Positions 35,410-44,955 of a stretch of 56,543 nt of DNA are shown piece by piece. The stretch is taken from the NCBI GenBank assembly GCA_963926355.1, contig CAWUWW010000024.1:1-56543 (forward strand), written 5' to 3'. The translations under genes and the position numbers were made by a program. Every line of letters begins with the position of its first letter. Position 1 is the first letter of the stretch. The DNA comes from SCGC-AAA076-P13 sp963926355. GTDB lineage: Bacteria; Pseudomonadota; Gammaproteobacteria; Magnimaribacterales; D2472. The notes beneath the pieces are model-generated. The model worked only from the letters and a program-made list of their open reading frames with translations, was not told the origin of the DNA and did not search any database.

Positions 35410-36694
35410 TTATTGGCTTAAGAATTTTATGACTGTCTTTGTTTGTCATTAGAAGAATAATATCATACTCAGAAATAATTAATTTTGCCTGATCAATAAA
35501 ATTTTTAATATTGTTTGAGGTCTTTATATTATTTCCATTATTAAGAATATTGTTATGATCCAGCCATATTGCCTCATCCAAAGAATTAACAGTATCTAGG
35601 AGTCCCAGGCCATGAGATCCCCCAGACATCGTATTTGAACCCAACTCAATTAGCCCAAGTATTTTTTTTGTTGGGTATTTCTTTCTAATAGCCTGTGATG
35701 AAAAGGCAATTGCTGTTGGATGATGTGCAAAGTCGTCATATACGTGAATATGAGAAAATTGTCCCTTATGCTCGAGCCTCCTCTTGACTCCATTAAAGCT
35801 TTTAAGAGATTTTATAGAATCTACAATAGCAACATCACATGATTTTGCTGCAAGAATCGCAGCAATATAATTCTTGAAATTATGTTCCCCAATTAAAGGT
35901 AAGTCTGATAAAGAGTAAATACTATTTCTATAATTAAGTTCTTGCTCTTCAAAACTTATTTGAATGTTGGCATCGCCAATTTCAGTAGATTTACACCACA
36001 AACCTTTAGATAAGACATCTTTGGAATTCTTATCATCGCCAAAGTAAATTACCTCGCCAGATGAGGGAATAATTTTAATTAAATGATGGAACTGCCTTTT
36101 AATATCATCTAAGTGATCAAATATGTCAGCGTGATCAAACTCTATATTATTAATCACTACTGTAGATGGCGAGTAGTGTATAAATTTTGATCTTTTATCA
36201 AAAAAAGCTGAGTCATATTCATCAGCCTCAATAACAAAAATGTTGTCCGTGCCAAGTGATGCTGATCCCTTGATATCATCTGAGACTCCTCCGACGAGAA
36301 ACCCAATGTCTCTCCCTTGATTTAAAAATATATGAGCAAGCATATATGAGGTAGTTGTTTTCCCATGTGTCCCAGAAATTGCTAAAACTTTTCTATTTTT
36401 AAGAATTTCTCCAAGCATTTCAGGGCCAGATTTAAAGGGGAGTTTATTGTCTAATATAAATTCAACGCACTCATTTCCTCTAGAAAGAGCATTCCCAATA
36501 ATATATAACTCTGCGCTTGGCATAGACTCACTTGCGTATCCTTCGATCATTTCAACATCAAGGTTTTCTAGATGATCAGACATAGGAGGGTAGAATTGAT
36601 TATCTGATCCAGATATAGAATGCCCTGATTCTTTTAGTATCTGAGCAAGCCCGCCCATGAATGTTCCACAAATGCCTAGGATATGTATTCTCAT
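35387..36694 (-). CDS. mpl: UDP-N-acetylmuramate:tripeptide ligase Mpl (murein recycling)
   Basis: Attaches the recycled tripeptide L-Ala-gamma-D-Glu-meso-DAP to UDP-MurNAc. The 435-residue Mur-ligase has ILGICGTFMGGLAQIL at the N terminus, the ATP loop SGTHGKTTTSYML, the EADEYDSAFFDKRSKF segment typical of Mpl, and DDFAHHPTAI. Length is slightly below E. coli Mpl (457). It shows that a peptidoglycan recycling route is kept in this reduced genome. It diverges from the phosphofructokinase gene across 53 bases. Confidence 0.94.
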   Translation of the reverse strand: MRIHILGICGTFMGGLAQILKESGHSISGSDNQFYPPMSDHLENLDVEMIEGYASESMPSAELYIIGNALSRGNECVEFILDNKLPFKSGPEMLGEILKNRKVLAISGTHGKTTTSYMLAHIFLNQGRDIGFLVGGVSDDIKGSASLGTDNIFVIEADEYDSAFFDKRSKFIHYSPSTVVINNIEFDHADIFDHLDDIKRQFHHLIKIIPSSGEVIYFGDDKNSKDVLSKGLWCKSTEIGDANIQISFEEQELNYRNSIYSLSDLPLIGEHNFKNYIAAILAAKSCDVAIVDSIKSLKSFNGVKRRLEHKGQFSHIHVYDDFAHHPTAIAFSSQAIRKKYPTKKILGLIELGSNTMSGGSHGLGLLDTVNSLDEAIWLDHNNILNNGNNIKTSNNIKNFIDQAKLIISEYDIILLMTNKDSHKILKPIIEYLEKK

Positions 36695-36747
36695 ATTAGT
36701 TATAATACGTTACCTATTTTTATTTCAAAACTTTATAGAGAGGAAAA

Positions 36748-38001
36748 ATGAAAAAAAATGCATTCTATGCCCAATCCGGAGGAGTTACATCTGTAATAAA
36801 TGCTTCCGCAGGAGCTCTTATCTTAGAAGCCAAGAAGCATAACAAACATATTGGTAAAGTATATGCAGGCAAAAATGGTATCTTAGGAGCTTTGAGAGAA
36901 GAGCTTATAGATACATCAAAAGAATCAAAAGCTGCAATAGAATCATTAAAAAATAGACCTGGTGGAGTTTTTGGATCATGTAGGTTTAAATTAAAAGACT
37001 TAGATACAGATAGAAAAGAATACGAGCGACTAATAGAAGTTTTTAAAGCTCACAATATTGGATATTTCTTTTACAACGGAGGTAATGACTCCGCTGATAC
37101 TGCATATAAAGTTTCTCAAATAAGCAAACAGCTAAACTACCCTATCAAATGTATCGCCATTCCAAAAACAGTCGATAATGACCTAGCTCTTACTGACTGC
37201 TGTCCTGGATTTGGTTCTGCTGCAAAATATATAGCAACCTCTACACTTGAAGCCTCTTTAGATACCAGGTCAATGTGTGAAAGTTCTACAAAGGTGTTTA
37301 TTTTAGAGGTAATGGGAAGGCATGCTGGTTGGATGGCCGCATCATCAGCTTTAGCAAGAATAGAAAAAGAAGATCCGCCTCATATAATTCTTATGCCAGA
37401 AGTAAGTTTTAATCAAAAAGTTTTTTTATCTACTGTTAAACAATGTGTAAAAGATAATGGTTTTTGCGTAGTTGTTGCTTCTGAAGGAATCAAGAATAGC
37501 AAAGGAAAATTATTAGCTGAATCGGATGTAAAAGATGCATTTGGCCATTCTCAGCTTGGAGGAGTTGCTCCGTACTTAGCAGGCCTGATATCAGAAAAGC
37601 TAAAAATTAAAAACCATTGGGCTGTATCAGATTATTTACAAAGAAGTGCTAGACATATTTCATCTAAAACAGATTTGCTGCAAGCTGAAGCAGTGGGGGT
37701 TCATGCCATTAGATATGCAGTAAAGGGAATGAATGGGGTAATGCCGATAATCGTTAGAGGAAAGGGTAAAAAATATACTTGGAAAATTGAGCCGGCGCCA
37801 CTATCAAAGATAGCTAATGTTGAAAAAAAATTACCAAAATCTTTTATTACTAAGGATGGAATGAATGTTAGCGCAAAGGCAATTGAGTACCTGGCTCCGT
37901 TAATTGAAGGGGAGGCATTTCCCCCTTTTAAAAATGGCATACCTGAAATAAAAAAATTAAAACTTATAGAAGTAAAGAAAAAATTAGCCTCGTGGCGATA
38001 A
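36748..38001 (+). CDS. pfp: Phosphofructokinase, pyrophosphate-dependent type
   Basis: Interconverts fructose 6-phosphate and fructose 1,6-bisphosphate. In the 417 residues are SGGVTSVINAS, GGNDSADT (111-118), PKTVDND (139-145, catalytic D143), MGRHAGW (189-195) and an ASEGI segment. Two positions decide the phosphoryl donor: D114, where ATP enzymes have glycine (GGDGS), and K140, where they have glycine. Both carry the residues of PPi-dependent enzymes. Length also fits this group (about 400-420) rather than E. coli PfkA (320). The start has AGAGGA 6 bases upstream. PPi use makes the step reversible, so it may serve gluconeogenesis as well as glycolysis. Confidence 0.88.
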   Translation: MKKNAFYAQSGGVTSVINASAGALILEAKKHNKHIGKVYAGKNGILGALREELIDTSKESKAAIESLKNRPGGVFGSCRFKLKDLDTDRKEYERLIEVFKAHNIGYFFYNGGNDSADTAYKVSQISKQLNYPIKCIAIPKTVDNDLALTDCCPGFGSAAKYIATSTLEASLDTRSMCESSTKVFILEVMGRHAGWMAASSALARIEKEDPPHIILMPEVSFNQKVFLSTVKQCVKDNGFCVVVASEGIKNSKGKLLAESDVKDAFGHSQLGGVAPYLAGLISEKLKIKNHWAVSDYLQRSARHISSKTDLLQAEAVGVHAIRYAVKGMNGVMPIIVRGKGKKYTWKIEPAPLSKIANVEKKLPKSFITKDGMNVSAKAIEYLAPLIEGEAFPPFKNGIPEIKKLKLIEVKKKLASWR

Positions 38002-38002
38002 G

Positions 38003-38036
38003 TTACTCTTTAAGTTAAGAGCTTATATTATTTTTT
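38003..38036 (+). terminator. Weak hairpin after the phosphofructokinase gene
   Basis: CTCTT-TAAGTT-AAGAG just after the pfp stop, followed by an AT-rich tract with a run of T. Only five pairs, so a weak terminator at best. Confidence 0.35.
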
Positions 38037-38095
38037 AATAAATGCTCGCCCTCATCATTAATTTTTTGAATTGAAATCGAGATATAATATTTAAT

Positions 38096-39283
38096 ATGAT
38101 TAATGCTAATGACTATTCTAATTATATGGTTCCTTTCTATGCTCCTGCGGACTTCATAGTTAAAAAAGCTAAAGGATCTCTTGTTTGGAGTGCTAATAAT
38201 AAAAAATATATAGATTTCACTGGCGGGATTGCAGTTACAAATCTAGGTCATTGCAATGATGAGCTGATAAAGATCATGAATCAGCAATCAAAAAATTTAT
38301 GGCATCTATCTAATCTATACATGAATGAGCCATCCGTAGAGCTTGCAAAAAAGCTATGCAAAAAAACTTTTGCTGACAAGGTCTTTTTTTGCAACTCCGG
38401 TGCAGAATCTATTGAAGCCTCTATAAAAATTGCTAGAAAATATTGCACAAATAATATTGATAAAAGCAAAAATGAAATTCTTTCCTTTACTAGCTCTTTT
38501 CATGGAAGGACAATGCTAGGAATAGCTCTTGCTAAAGCCAAGCATTTAACAGATGGCTTTGCTCCTCTACCCAAGGGAATTAAAAATCATACATACAATG
38601 ATTTTGATAAACTAGAAGATGCGTTCTCAGACAAAACAGCAGCTGTTATCCTTGAATTAGTCCAGTGGCAATCTGGCATTACTAAGGCTAATAAAAAATT
38701 TATTACTAAGGTGAAGCAATTAAGTAAGAAATATAATGCTTTGGTGATAATAGATGAAGTTCAATCTGGAGTTGGCAGAACAGGAACTTTTTTTGCTTAC
38801 GAGCAATTTAATATTGCTCCCGATATTCTATGTTTTGCAAAAGGGATGGCAAATGGATTTCCTATTGGTGGAATTCTTACCTCGGACAAAATCTCTGACT
38901 CAATGACTGTTGGATCTCATGGTACTACTTTCGGAGGAGGGCCAATTGCATGTGCAATCGGCTCAAGAGTAGTTGATATCATTTCAAAAAAAGCTTTTCT
39001 TAGTGATGTTCTAAAAAAAGAGAAAAAGTTTCTAAAAAGTTTAAATGAAATTAATTCAAGTTATCGGTGCTTTAATCAAATAAGCTCAGCTGGTTTATGG
39101 GTTAGCGTTGAATTATCAAGCATTGATATAGATGACCTTATCAAGCTATCTCATAAAAATGGTCTTATGGTTCTTAAGGCAAATGCTACTACCATAAGGT
39201 TTTCGCCCAGCCTAATTATTGAAGACCATTTAATAGAAAAGGGTTTAGAAATTTTTAAGAAGTCTATTCTTCAGCTTCAATAG
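38096..39283 (+). CDS. argD: Acetylornithine/succinyl-DAP-type aminotransferase
   Basis: PLP class III aminotransferase. The 395 residues show DFTGGIAVTNLGHC, FFCNSGAESIEASIKIARKY, FHGRTMLGIALA, the PLP-aspartate segment LVIIDEVQSGVGRTGTFFAYE, the PLP-lysine segment FAKGMANGFPIGG and GTTFGGGPIACA. These fit ArgD/AstC/AruC. ArgD (arginine and perhaps lysine synthesis) is the default in a small genome, but no other arg gene is nearby, so a related ornithine aminotransferase cannot be excluded. TATAAT at about 38083-38088 lies 7 bases before the ATG and no ribosome binding site is seen, so the transcript may be leaderless. The end overlaps parC by 20 bases. Confidence 0.83.
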   Translation: MINANDYSNYMVPFYAPADFIVKKAKGSLVWSANNKKYIDFTGGIAVTNLGHCNDELIKIMNQQSKNLWHLSNLYMNEPSVELAKKLCKKTFADKVFFCNSGAESIEASIKIARKYCTNNIDKSKNEILSFTSSFHGRTMLGIALAKAKHLTDGFAPLPKGIKNHTYNDFDKLEDAFSDKTAAVILELVQWQSGITKANKKFITKVKQLSKKYNALVIIDEVQSGVGRTGTFFAYEQFNIAPDILCFAKGMANGFPIGGILTSDKISDSMTVGSHGTTFGGGPIACAIGSRVVDIISKKAFLSDVLKKEKKFLKSLNEINSSYRCFNQISSAGLWVSVELSSIDIDDLIKLSHKNGLMVLKANATTIRFSPSLIIEDHLIEKGLEIFKKSILQLQ

Positions 39284-41528
39284 AAGGAATCTCAACCTCT
39301 TCTTCCATTCCGATAACTTTTCTATAGCCCTGCGGAAGCATATTTCCTCTTTTGGCCCTTGAAGAAATATAGTTCTCAAGATCTTTAAGCTTAAGAGTTA
39401 GTGACCCCTTACCTACCCTGTCGATCCTTAATGAACTAGTCAAAGAAATTAGTTGAGCATGAGACATAAATTCTTCTTTAGCTATAAATTTAGCCGTAGG
39501 GATATTAATAATTTTATTTCCTTTGCCTTTTGCTAGCATTGGTAATTCATCTATCTTGAATATAAGAAGTCTTCCAATATTTGATATGGCAGCTATATAG
39601 ACATGATCTTCCCTAACTCTTATGGCCTTCAAAAGATCTGCTTTATTAGGTATCCTCATGAATGCTTTACCGGACTTCTTATTTGAAACCATATTCTTAA
39701 ATTCTGAAATATAGCCGTATCCGGCTGTATTCATTATCATATATTTATCATCATCGTTTCCGATCAGTGATGATATAAACTTAACTCCGGAGTCTGCAGA
39801 AACTCTCCCTGTAATTGGGTCTCCCATTCCTCTTGCGGATGGAAGTGAGTGACTTGGCAGGGAGTATGCCTTTCCATTTGAATCTAAAAAGACAGCTATT
39901 TGGTTGCTTTTACCTCTAGAAAAATCTTGAAGAATATCATCTCCTCTATAGGATAAAGATACTGGATCAATCTCATGACCCTTTGCACTTCTAATCCAGC
40001 CAGCTCCAGATAAAACAACTGTTATTGGTTCTGTAACTAAGGTTTCTTCTTCAGAGAATACTTTTGCTTCAGAGCTTTCAATAATAGGAGATTTTCTTTC
40101 ATCTCCGAAATTCTCTTTTATTTCTATCAGCTCAGTCTTAATTAAAGTTTTTAGCCTTGTTTTTGAGTTCAGGATTTTCTCTATCTCGTCCTGCTCTGCC
40201 TGAAGGGCATCTCTTTCTTTTTCTAGTCTTGCTTGCTCTAACTTTGCTAATTGTCTTAATTTAATCTCAAGAATAGCATTTGCTTGAATCTCAGATAATG
40301 AGAATGCTTTAATAATATCTTTTTTAGGTTCGTCTGATTCTCTTATAATTTTGATAACTTTATCCAAATCTAAATAAACAATTAGCAGCCCCTCTAGAAT
40401 ATGGAGCCTATCATTGACCTGGTCTAATCTATGCTCTAGTTTTCTAGTAACTGTTTCTTTTCTGAAGACTAACCATTCCTTTAAAAGATCAACCAGTGGA
40501 AAGACACGAGGGCCTCCTTTTAATGAAATTAAATTCATATTGGTTCTGTAACTTTTTTGTAAATCTGTAGATGCAAAAAGGTGATTCATCACGTCTTCGG
40601 CATTAACCCTATTAGACTTAAGCGTAATAACTAATCTTATAGGCTCTTTGTGATCTCCCTCATCGACAAGATCAATAACCATAGGTATTTTCTTTTTCAT
40701 CATCTGATCAGCTATTTGTTCAATTATTTTTGAGCCAGATGCCTGGTAAGGAAGTGCATTGATAACGATTTGATTTTTCTCTTGCGCCCACTGGGCTTGA
40801 ATCTTAAAACCACCCCTTCCTGTTGAGTAAATTTCTTTTAAATCTTCACTACTAGCAATAATGGGAGCATTATTTGAGAAATCTGGTCCTTTAATAATTT
40901 TTAGAATGTCTTCTAGTTCAGCCTTTGGATTTTCAAGTATGTAAATAGTTGAATCAATGATTTCATTAATATTATGGGATGGGATGTCTGTTGCCATCCC
41001 AACAGCAATACCAGAAGTCCCGTTCAGCAATATAGAAGGTAGCTTAGCTGGAAAAATAACTGGCTCTAATAAAGAGCCATCAAAGTTAGGTTGCCAATCA
41101 ACAGTTCCAGACTTTAACTCTGAAATTAAAAGATCTGCAAATTTGGTAAGTTTAGATTCAGTATATCTCATAGCAGCAAAAGATTTTGGATCATCTTGAG
41201 AGCCCCAATTGCCCTGCCCATCTACAAATGGATATTTAAAAGAGAAATTCTGCGCCATTAGAACCATGGCTTCATAGGCAGCCCCGTCTCCATGAGGGTG
41301 AAATTTACCAATAACATCTCCAACTGTTCTTGCTGATTTTTTGTACTTTGATCCAGCGTCGAGTCCAAGCTCTGACATTGCATATAAAATTCTTCTCTGA
41401 ACAGGTTTTAAACCATCTCCAATATTTGGAAGGGCTCTATCCAAGATAACGTACATTGCATAATTGAGGTAAGACTCCTCAGCGTATTGTTTAAGACTTA
41501 TGGAAGTTATTTGCTCTTGATCTTTCAT
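39264..41528 (-). CDS. parC: DNA topoisomerase IV subunit A
   Basis: Cuts and rejoins DNA to unlink sister chromosomes. The 754 residues show YAMYVILDRALP, DGLKPVQRRILYAM, the quinolone region HPHGDGAAYEAM (77-88) and the catalytic tyrosine in AMRYTE (Y122). A beta-propeller C-terminal domain follows a coiled-coil segment. Length equals E. coli ParC (752) and the sequence is ParC-like rather than GyrA-like. The position of E. coli ParC Ser80 is Gly82 here. The start lies 2 bases after the end of parE. Confidence 0.95.
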   Translation of the reverse strand: MKDQEQITSISLKQYAEESYLNYAMYVILDRALPNIGDGLKPVQRRILYAMSELGLDAGSKYKKSARTVGDVIGKFHPHGDGAAYEAMVLMAQNFSFKYPFVDGQGNWGSQDDPKSFAAMRYTESKLTKFADLLISELKSGTVDWQPNFDGSLLEPVIFPAKLPSILLNGTSGIAVGMATDIPSHNINEIIDSTIYILENPKAELEDILKIIKGPDFSNNAPIIASSEDLKEIYSTGRGGFKIQAQWAQEKNQIVINALPYQASGSKIIEQIADQMMKKKIPMVIDLVDEGDHKEPIRLVITLKSNRVNAEDVMNHLFASTDLQKSYRTNMNLISLKGGPRVFPLVDLLKEWLVFRKETVTRKLEHRLDQVNDRLHILEGLLIVYLDLDKVIKIIRESDEPKKDIIKAFSLSEIQANAILEIKLRQLAKLEQARLEKERDALQAEQDEIEKILNSKTRLKTLIKTELIEIKENFGDERKSPIIESSEAKVFSEEETLVTEPITVVLSGAGWIRSAKGHEIDPVSLSYRGDDILQDFSRGKSNQIAVFLDSNGKAYSLPSHSLPSARGMGDPITGRVSADSGVKFISSLIGNDDDKYMIMNTAGYGYISEFKNMVSNKKSGKAFMRIPNKADLLKAIRVREDHVYIAAISNIGRLLIFKIDELPMLAKGKGNKIINIPTAKFIAKEEFMSHAQLISLTSSLRIDRVGKGSLTLKLKDLENYISSRAKRGNMLPQGYRKVIGMEEEVEIPSIEAEE

Positions 41529-41530
41529 AA

Positions 41531-43423
41531 TTATATTTTTGCTAATGCCCCTTTTTTCTCAAGCCATTCTTTTCTTGCTGGTGCGTTCTTTTTTGATAGC
41601 AGTAAATCCATCATTGAATCAGCATTATCGCTAGGGCTAATTGATAATTGAACAAGCTGCCTAGTGTCTGGATCCATAACAGTTTCTCTTAGTTGAGGTG
41701 GATTCATCTCTCCCAAGCCCTTGAACCTCTGAATATTTATTTTAGGTTTACCTTTTTTACTTTTAAATTCTTCAACGATCTGGTCTCTTTGAATATTGTC
41801 TAACGCATATAACACATCTTTACCGCAATCAATTCTGTATAAAGGTGGCATAGAAATATATATCCTTCCTTCTTGAACCAAGGACCTGTAATGTCGAAGA
41901 AATAAAGCACATAGCAAAGTTGCAATATGCAGCCCATCTGAATCTGCATCAGCGAGAATACAAATCTTTCCATACCTCAAAGATGATAGGTCATTGTTTC
42001 CAGGCAGAACTCCAATTGCAGTAGAAAGATTTTTTATCTCTTGAGATTTAATTATTTCAGCGCTTTCTAAGTCCCAGGTATTTAATATTTTACCTCTCAG
42101 GGGCATTATCGCTTGGAAGGATCTCTCTCTAGCTTGTTTTGCAGAGCCTCCAGCCGAATCACCCTCCACAAGGAATAACTCTGTTTCATTCAGGTCTTGG
42201 CTGTTGCAATCAGATAATTTTCCTGGGAGAGCTGGGCCTCTGAAGCTCTTCTTTCTCTCTACAATATTAGACACTTTGGCGCGTGTTTGAGCAGACATAA
42301 TTGCAAGCTCAGCAATTCTTTCGCCTTCTTCGGTATGGGTATTAAGCCATATGCTTAAAATATCTTTAGTTGAATTTGATACAAAAGACATATGATCTTT
42401 TGAATCTAATCTCTCTTTTGTTTGACCTGCAAATTGGGGATTTTGTAATTTTGAGGACACAACAAAAATTGCGTTGCTAAGGACGTCTTCTGCATTTATT
42501 TTTAAACCTTTTGGTAGTAGATTTCTATATTCGCAAAACTCTTTTAACGCATCTAAAAGACCCGACTTAAAACCATTGAGATGTGATCCTCCTTGAATAG
42601 TTGGAATTAAATTTACATAAGTTTCGTTTAGCTTATCTTTTGGGAGTCTAAGAGACCAATTAATAACAAACTCTAGTTCTTGAATATCTGCTTTTTTAGA
42701 ACAAACTATGGAATCTGTAAGAACAAGCTCCGCACCATCAGCTGACTCTTCTAGGTAGCTTTTTAAGCCATCTTCAAAAAACCACTTAACTTTTTCAGAT
42801 TTCTTCTCATCATGAAAATCAATTGTTAGCCCTGGACACAAGACTGCTTTAGCCTTTAGTAAATGTTTTAATTGCTTAACCTGGACTTCATTTGTTTCAA
42901 AATATGATGGATTAGGCTTAAATTTTATAGTTGTTCCTGAATTTCTCAATCCAACTTCTCCAACTTCAGCTAGCTCACTAGCCTTATCCCCATTATTAAA
43001 GGTAATCATGTATTCTTTTGAATCTCTTTTCACCCTAACTTCAAGCTCATCAGACAAGGCATTTACAACTGATACGCCAACTCCATGAAGACCGCCTGAA
43101 AAACTATAGTCATCACCAGAAAACTTAGCTCCTGCATGAAGTTTGCAAAGTATGAGCTCTACACCAGAAACTTTATGCTCCGGATGTTCGTCTACCGGCA
43201 TACCTCTGCCATCATCTGATACTTGAATGAAGCCATCGTTCAAAAGAGATATCTTTATATTTGAACAATGACCAGACAAGGCCTCATCTACTGAGTTATC
43301 TAGAACTTCTTGAATTAAATGATTTGGATTAGATGTATCGGTATACATCCCTGGTCTTTTTTTAACAGGATCTAAGCCCGATAAGACCTCAATAGCTTTA
43401 GAATCATATGAATTATTAGCCAA
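41531..43423 (-). CDS. parE: DNA topoisomerase IV subunit B
   Basis: ATPase subunit of topoisomerase IV. The 630 residues have the GHKL ATPase motifs EVLDNSVDEALSG, DDGRGMPVD and GGLHGVGVSVVNAL, a transducer domain, and the TOPRIM motif LVEGDSAGGSAKQARER followed by ILADADSDGLHI. Length equals E. coli ParE (630). It is divergent from tolC across 194 bases and forms the pair parE-parC. Confidence 0.96.
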   Translation of the reverse strand: MANNSYDSKAIEVLSGLDPVKKRPGMYTDTSNPNHLIQEVLDNSVDEALSGHCSNIKISLLNDGFIQVSDDGRGMPVDEHPEHKVSGVELILCKLHAGAKFSGDDYSFSGGLHGVGVSVVNALSDELEVRVKRDSKEYMITFNNGDKASELAEVGEVGLRNSGTTIKFKPNPSYFETNEVQVKQLKHLLKAKAVLCPGLTIDFHDEKKSEKVKWFFEDGLKSYLEESADGAELVLTDSIVCSKKADIQELEFVINWSLRLPKDKLNETYVNLIPTIQGGSHLNGFKSGLLDALKEFCEYRNLLPKGLKINAEDVLSNAIFVVSSKLQNPQFAGQTKERLDSKDHMSFVSNSTKDILSIWLNTHTEEGERIAELAIMSAQTRAKVSNIVERKKSFRGPALPGKLSDCNSQDLNETELFLVEGDSAGGSAKQARERSFQAIMPLRGKILNTWDLESAEIIKSQEIKNLSTAIGVLPGNNDLSSLRYGKICILADADSDGLHIATLLCALFLRHYRSLVQEGRIYISMPPLYRIDCGKDVLYALDNIQRDQIVEEFKSKKGKPKINIQRFKGLGEMNPPQLRETVMDPDTRQLVQLSISPSDNADSMMDLLLSKKNAPARKEWLEKKGALAKI

Positions 43424-43572
43424 TCTATCCTGCCTTAAAAATATTAAAGCTTTTAGGTATGGACTCTAAAGCTTTTTTCATTAACAATTGCTCGTGTGAA
43501 CTTTTAAGCCTTATTCTACTCTAAGAAATATAGAAAAAAATATACTAAGGCATTATATATCTAAGTAATTTA

Positions 43573-43592
43573 ATGTTTACACTGCAAACATT
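43573..43592 (+). promoter_or_regulatory. TetR-type operator upstream of tolC, identical to the pump operator
   Basis: The 20 bases ATGTTTACACTGCAAACATT are the exact reverse complement of 9998-10017 in the efflux pump promoter. The core TGTTTACACTGCAAACA is a 17-base palindrome with one mismatched pair. It lies 26 bases before the tolC ATG; the promoter itself is not certain, but a TTTACA sits inside the operator. The nearest reader is the TetR protein encoded at 10.1 kb. Confidence 0.82.
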
Positions 43593-43617
43593 GTAATAAA
43601 TAGGTTAAAATAAAATT

Positions 43618-44952
43618 ATGACTAAAGCTACAAACCTCAAAATACTATTGTGTTTTCTATTTATTACTCCCGTTTCATCTGAAAATTTATTAGAGATCTA
43701 TAATGAGGCTCTTCAAAATGACCCTACCTATAGAGCAGCTGAATATTCTTATTTAGCTGATAAAGAAATTGTTGTTCAGGGAAGAGCAGCTTTATTGCCT
43801 AGCTTGACCTTGAGTGGCTCAACTAATTGGAATGAGTATTACCAAGAGAGCCAACTTCAACAAGAATATAATTCATTTTCATCTTCAGCTAGACTTACAC
43901 AGCCATTGTTCAGGCTGGATACATGGTTTCAATTTAAACAATCTCAATCCCTTACTGATGCAGCTGAAGCAGATTTTGCTTATGAGCAACAAAACCTTCT
44001 AGTTAGAACTGCGGAATTATATTTTGGCGTTCTCAGAGCAATAGATAATTTAAATGCTGCTATATCTGAAGAAAAAGCAATTAAGAAACAGTTAGACCAA
44101 GCGCAACAAAGATTTGAAGTTGGCTTGTCTGCTATTACAGGAGTTCAAGAAGCTCAACTTGCCTATGATCTAAGCAAGGCATCAAGGATAAATATTGAAG
44201 GAAAACTATTTTCATCGAGGGAAGCCCTTAATGCCCTTATTGGAAGAGAGATCTTTAGTCTTGATGAGCTTGGAGACAGCCTTATGGTTTCTAATCCATC
44301 TCCTGTCTCTAAGGAAAAGTGGGTAGAGCTTGCTCTTGCAAATAACTTCCAACTTAAAGCATCTTATTTAAGAAAAAAAGCTGCGAAAAATAGCGCCAGG
44401 GGAACTGCTTCTAATCACCTACCTAAAATTGACATAGTTGGAACAGAGTCTGAGTCTGAAACTAATCAATTTAACTATGAAGGTTTAAATTTTAATGGGC
44501 AAGGAATTCCTGTGCCAGCAATAACCGGTAGAAGAAATTTTGCGATCCAGTTCAGCATGCCATTATTTCAAGGCGGCGCGGTTAGCTCAAAAAGAAAACA
44601 AGCATATTTAAAATATGATCAGGCAACTGAAAATACATTATTTGCTGAAAGAAAGATTATTCAAGAAGTTAGATCCCAGTATTCAAATGTCTTAACTTTG
44701 GTTGCGAATGTTACCGCCCAAACGCAAGCCGTAAAATCAGCAACCAGCGCATTGGAGGCAACTCAAGTTGGCTATAAAGTCGGGACAAGAAATGTGGTTG
44801 ATCTTCTCCAAGCAGAAAAAAATCTTTATAGTGCAGAAAAAAATCTTTCCAATGCAAAATATGACTACATATTATCCAATCTTAGACTTTTACTAGCATC
44901 AGGAACAATAAGTCCAAGTGAAATTATTAGCATAAATAGTTTACTGAACTAA
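43618..44952 (+). CDS. tolC: Outer-membrane channel protein TolC
   Basis: Trimeric outer-membrane exit duct for efflux pumps and type I secretion. The 444 residues begin with a signal peptide (to about residue 21, VSSENLLEIYNEAL after the cut). The two repeats of the OEP family follow: LLEIYNEALQNDPTYRAAEY, AAEADFAYEQQNLLVR and AQQRFEVGLSAITGVQEAQ in the first half, and VGYKVGTRNVVDLLQAEKNLY in the second. Length is near the family norm (450-490). It is divergent from parE and followed after 3 bases by mutM. The shared operator marks it as the likely channel for the RND pump at 5.9-10 kb. Confidence 0.93.
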   Translation: MTKATNLKILLCFLFITPVSSENLLEIYNEALQNDPTYRAAEYSYLADKEIVVQGRAALLPSLTLSGSTNWNEYYQESQLQQEYNSFSSSARLTQPLFRLDTWFQFKQSQSLTDAAEADFAYEQQNLLVRTAELYFGVLRAIDNLNAAISEEKAIKKQLDQAQQRFEVGLSAITGVQEAQLAYDLSKASRINIEGKLFSSREALNALIGREIFSLDELGDSLMVSNPSPVSKEKWVELALANNFQLKASYLRKKAAKNSARGTASNHLPKIDIVGTESESETNQFNYEGLNFNGQGIPVPAITGRRNFAIQFSMPLFQGGAVSSKRKQAYLKYDQATENTLFAERKIIQEVRSQYSNVLTLVANVTAQTQAVKSATSALEATQVGYKVGTRNVVDLLQAEKNLYSAEKNLSNAKYDYILSNLRLLLASGTISPSEIISINSLLN

Positions 44953-44955
44953 CAT

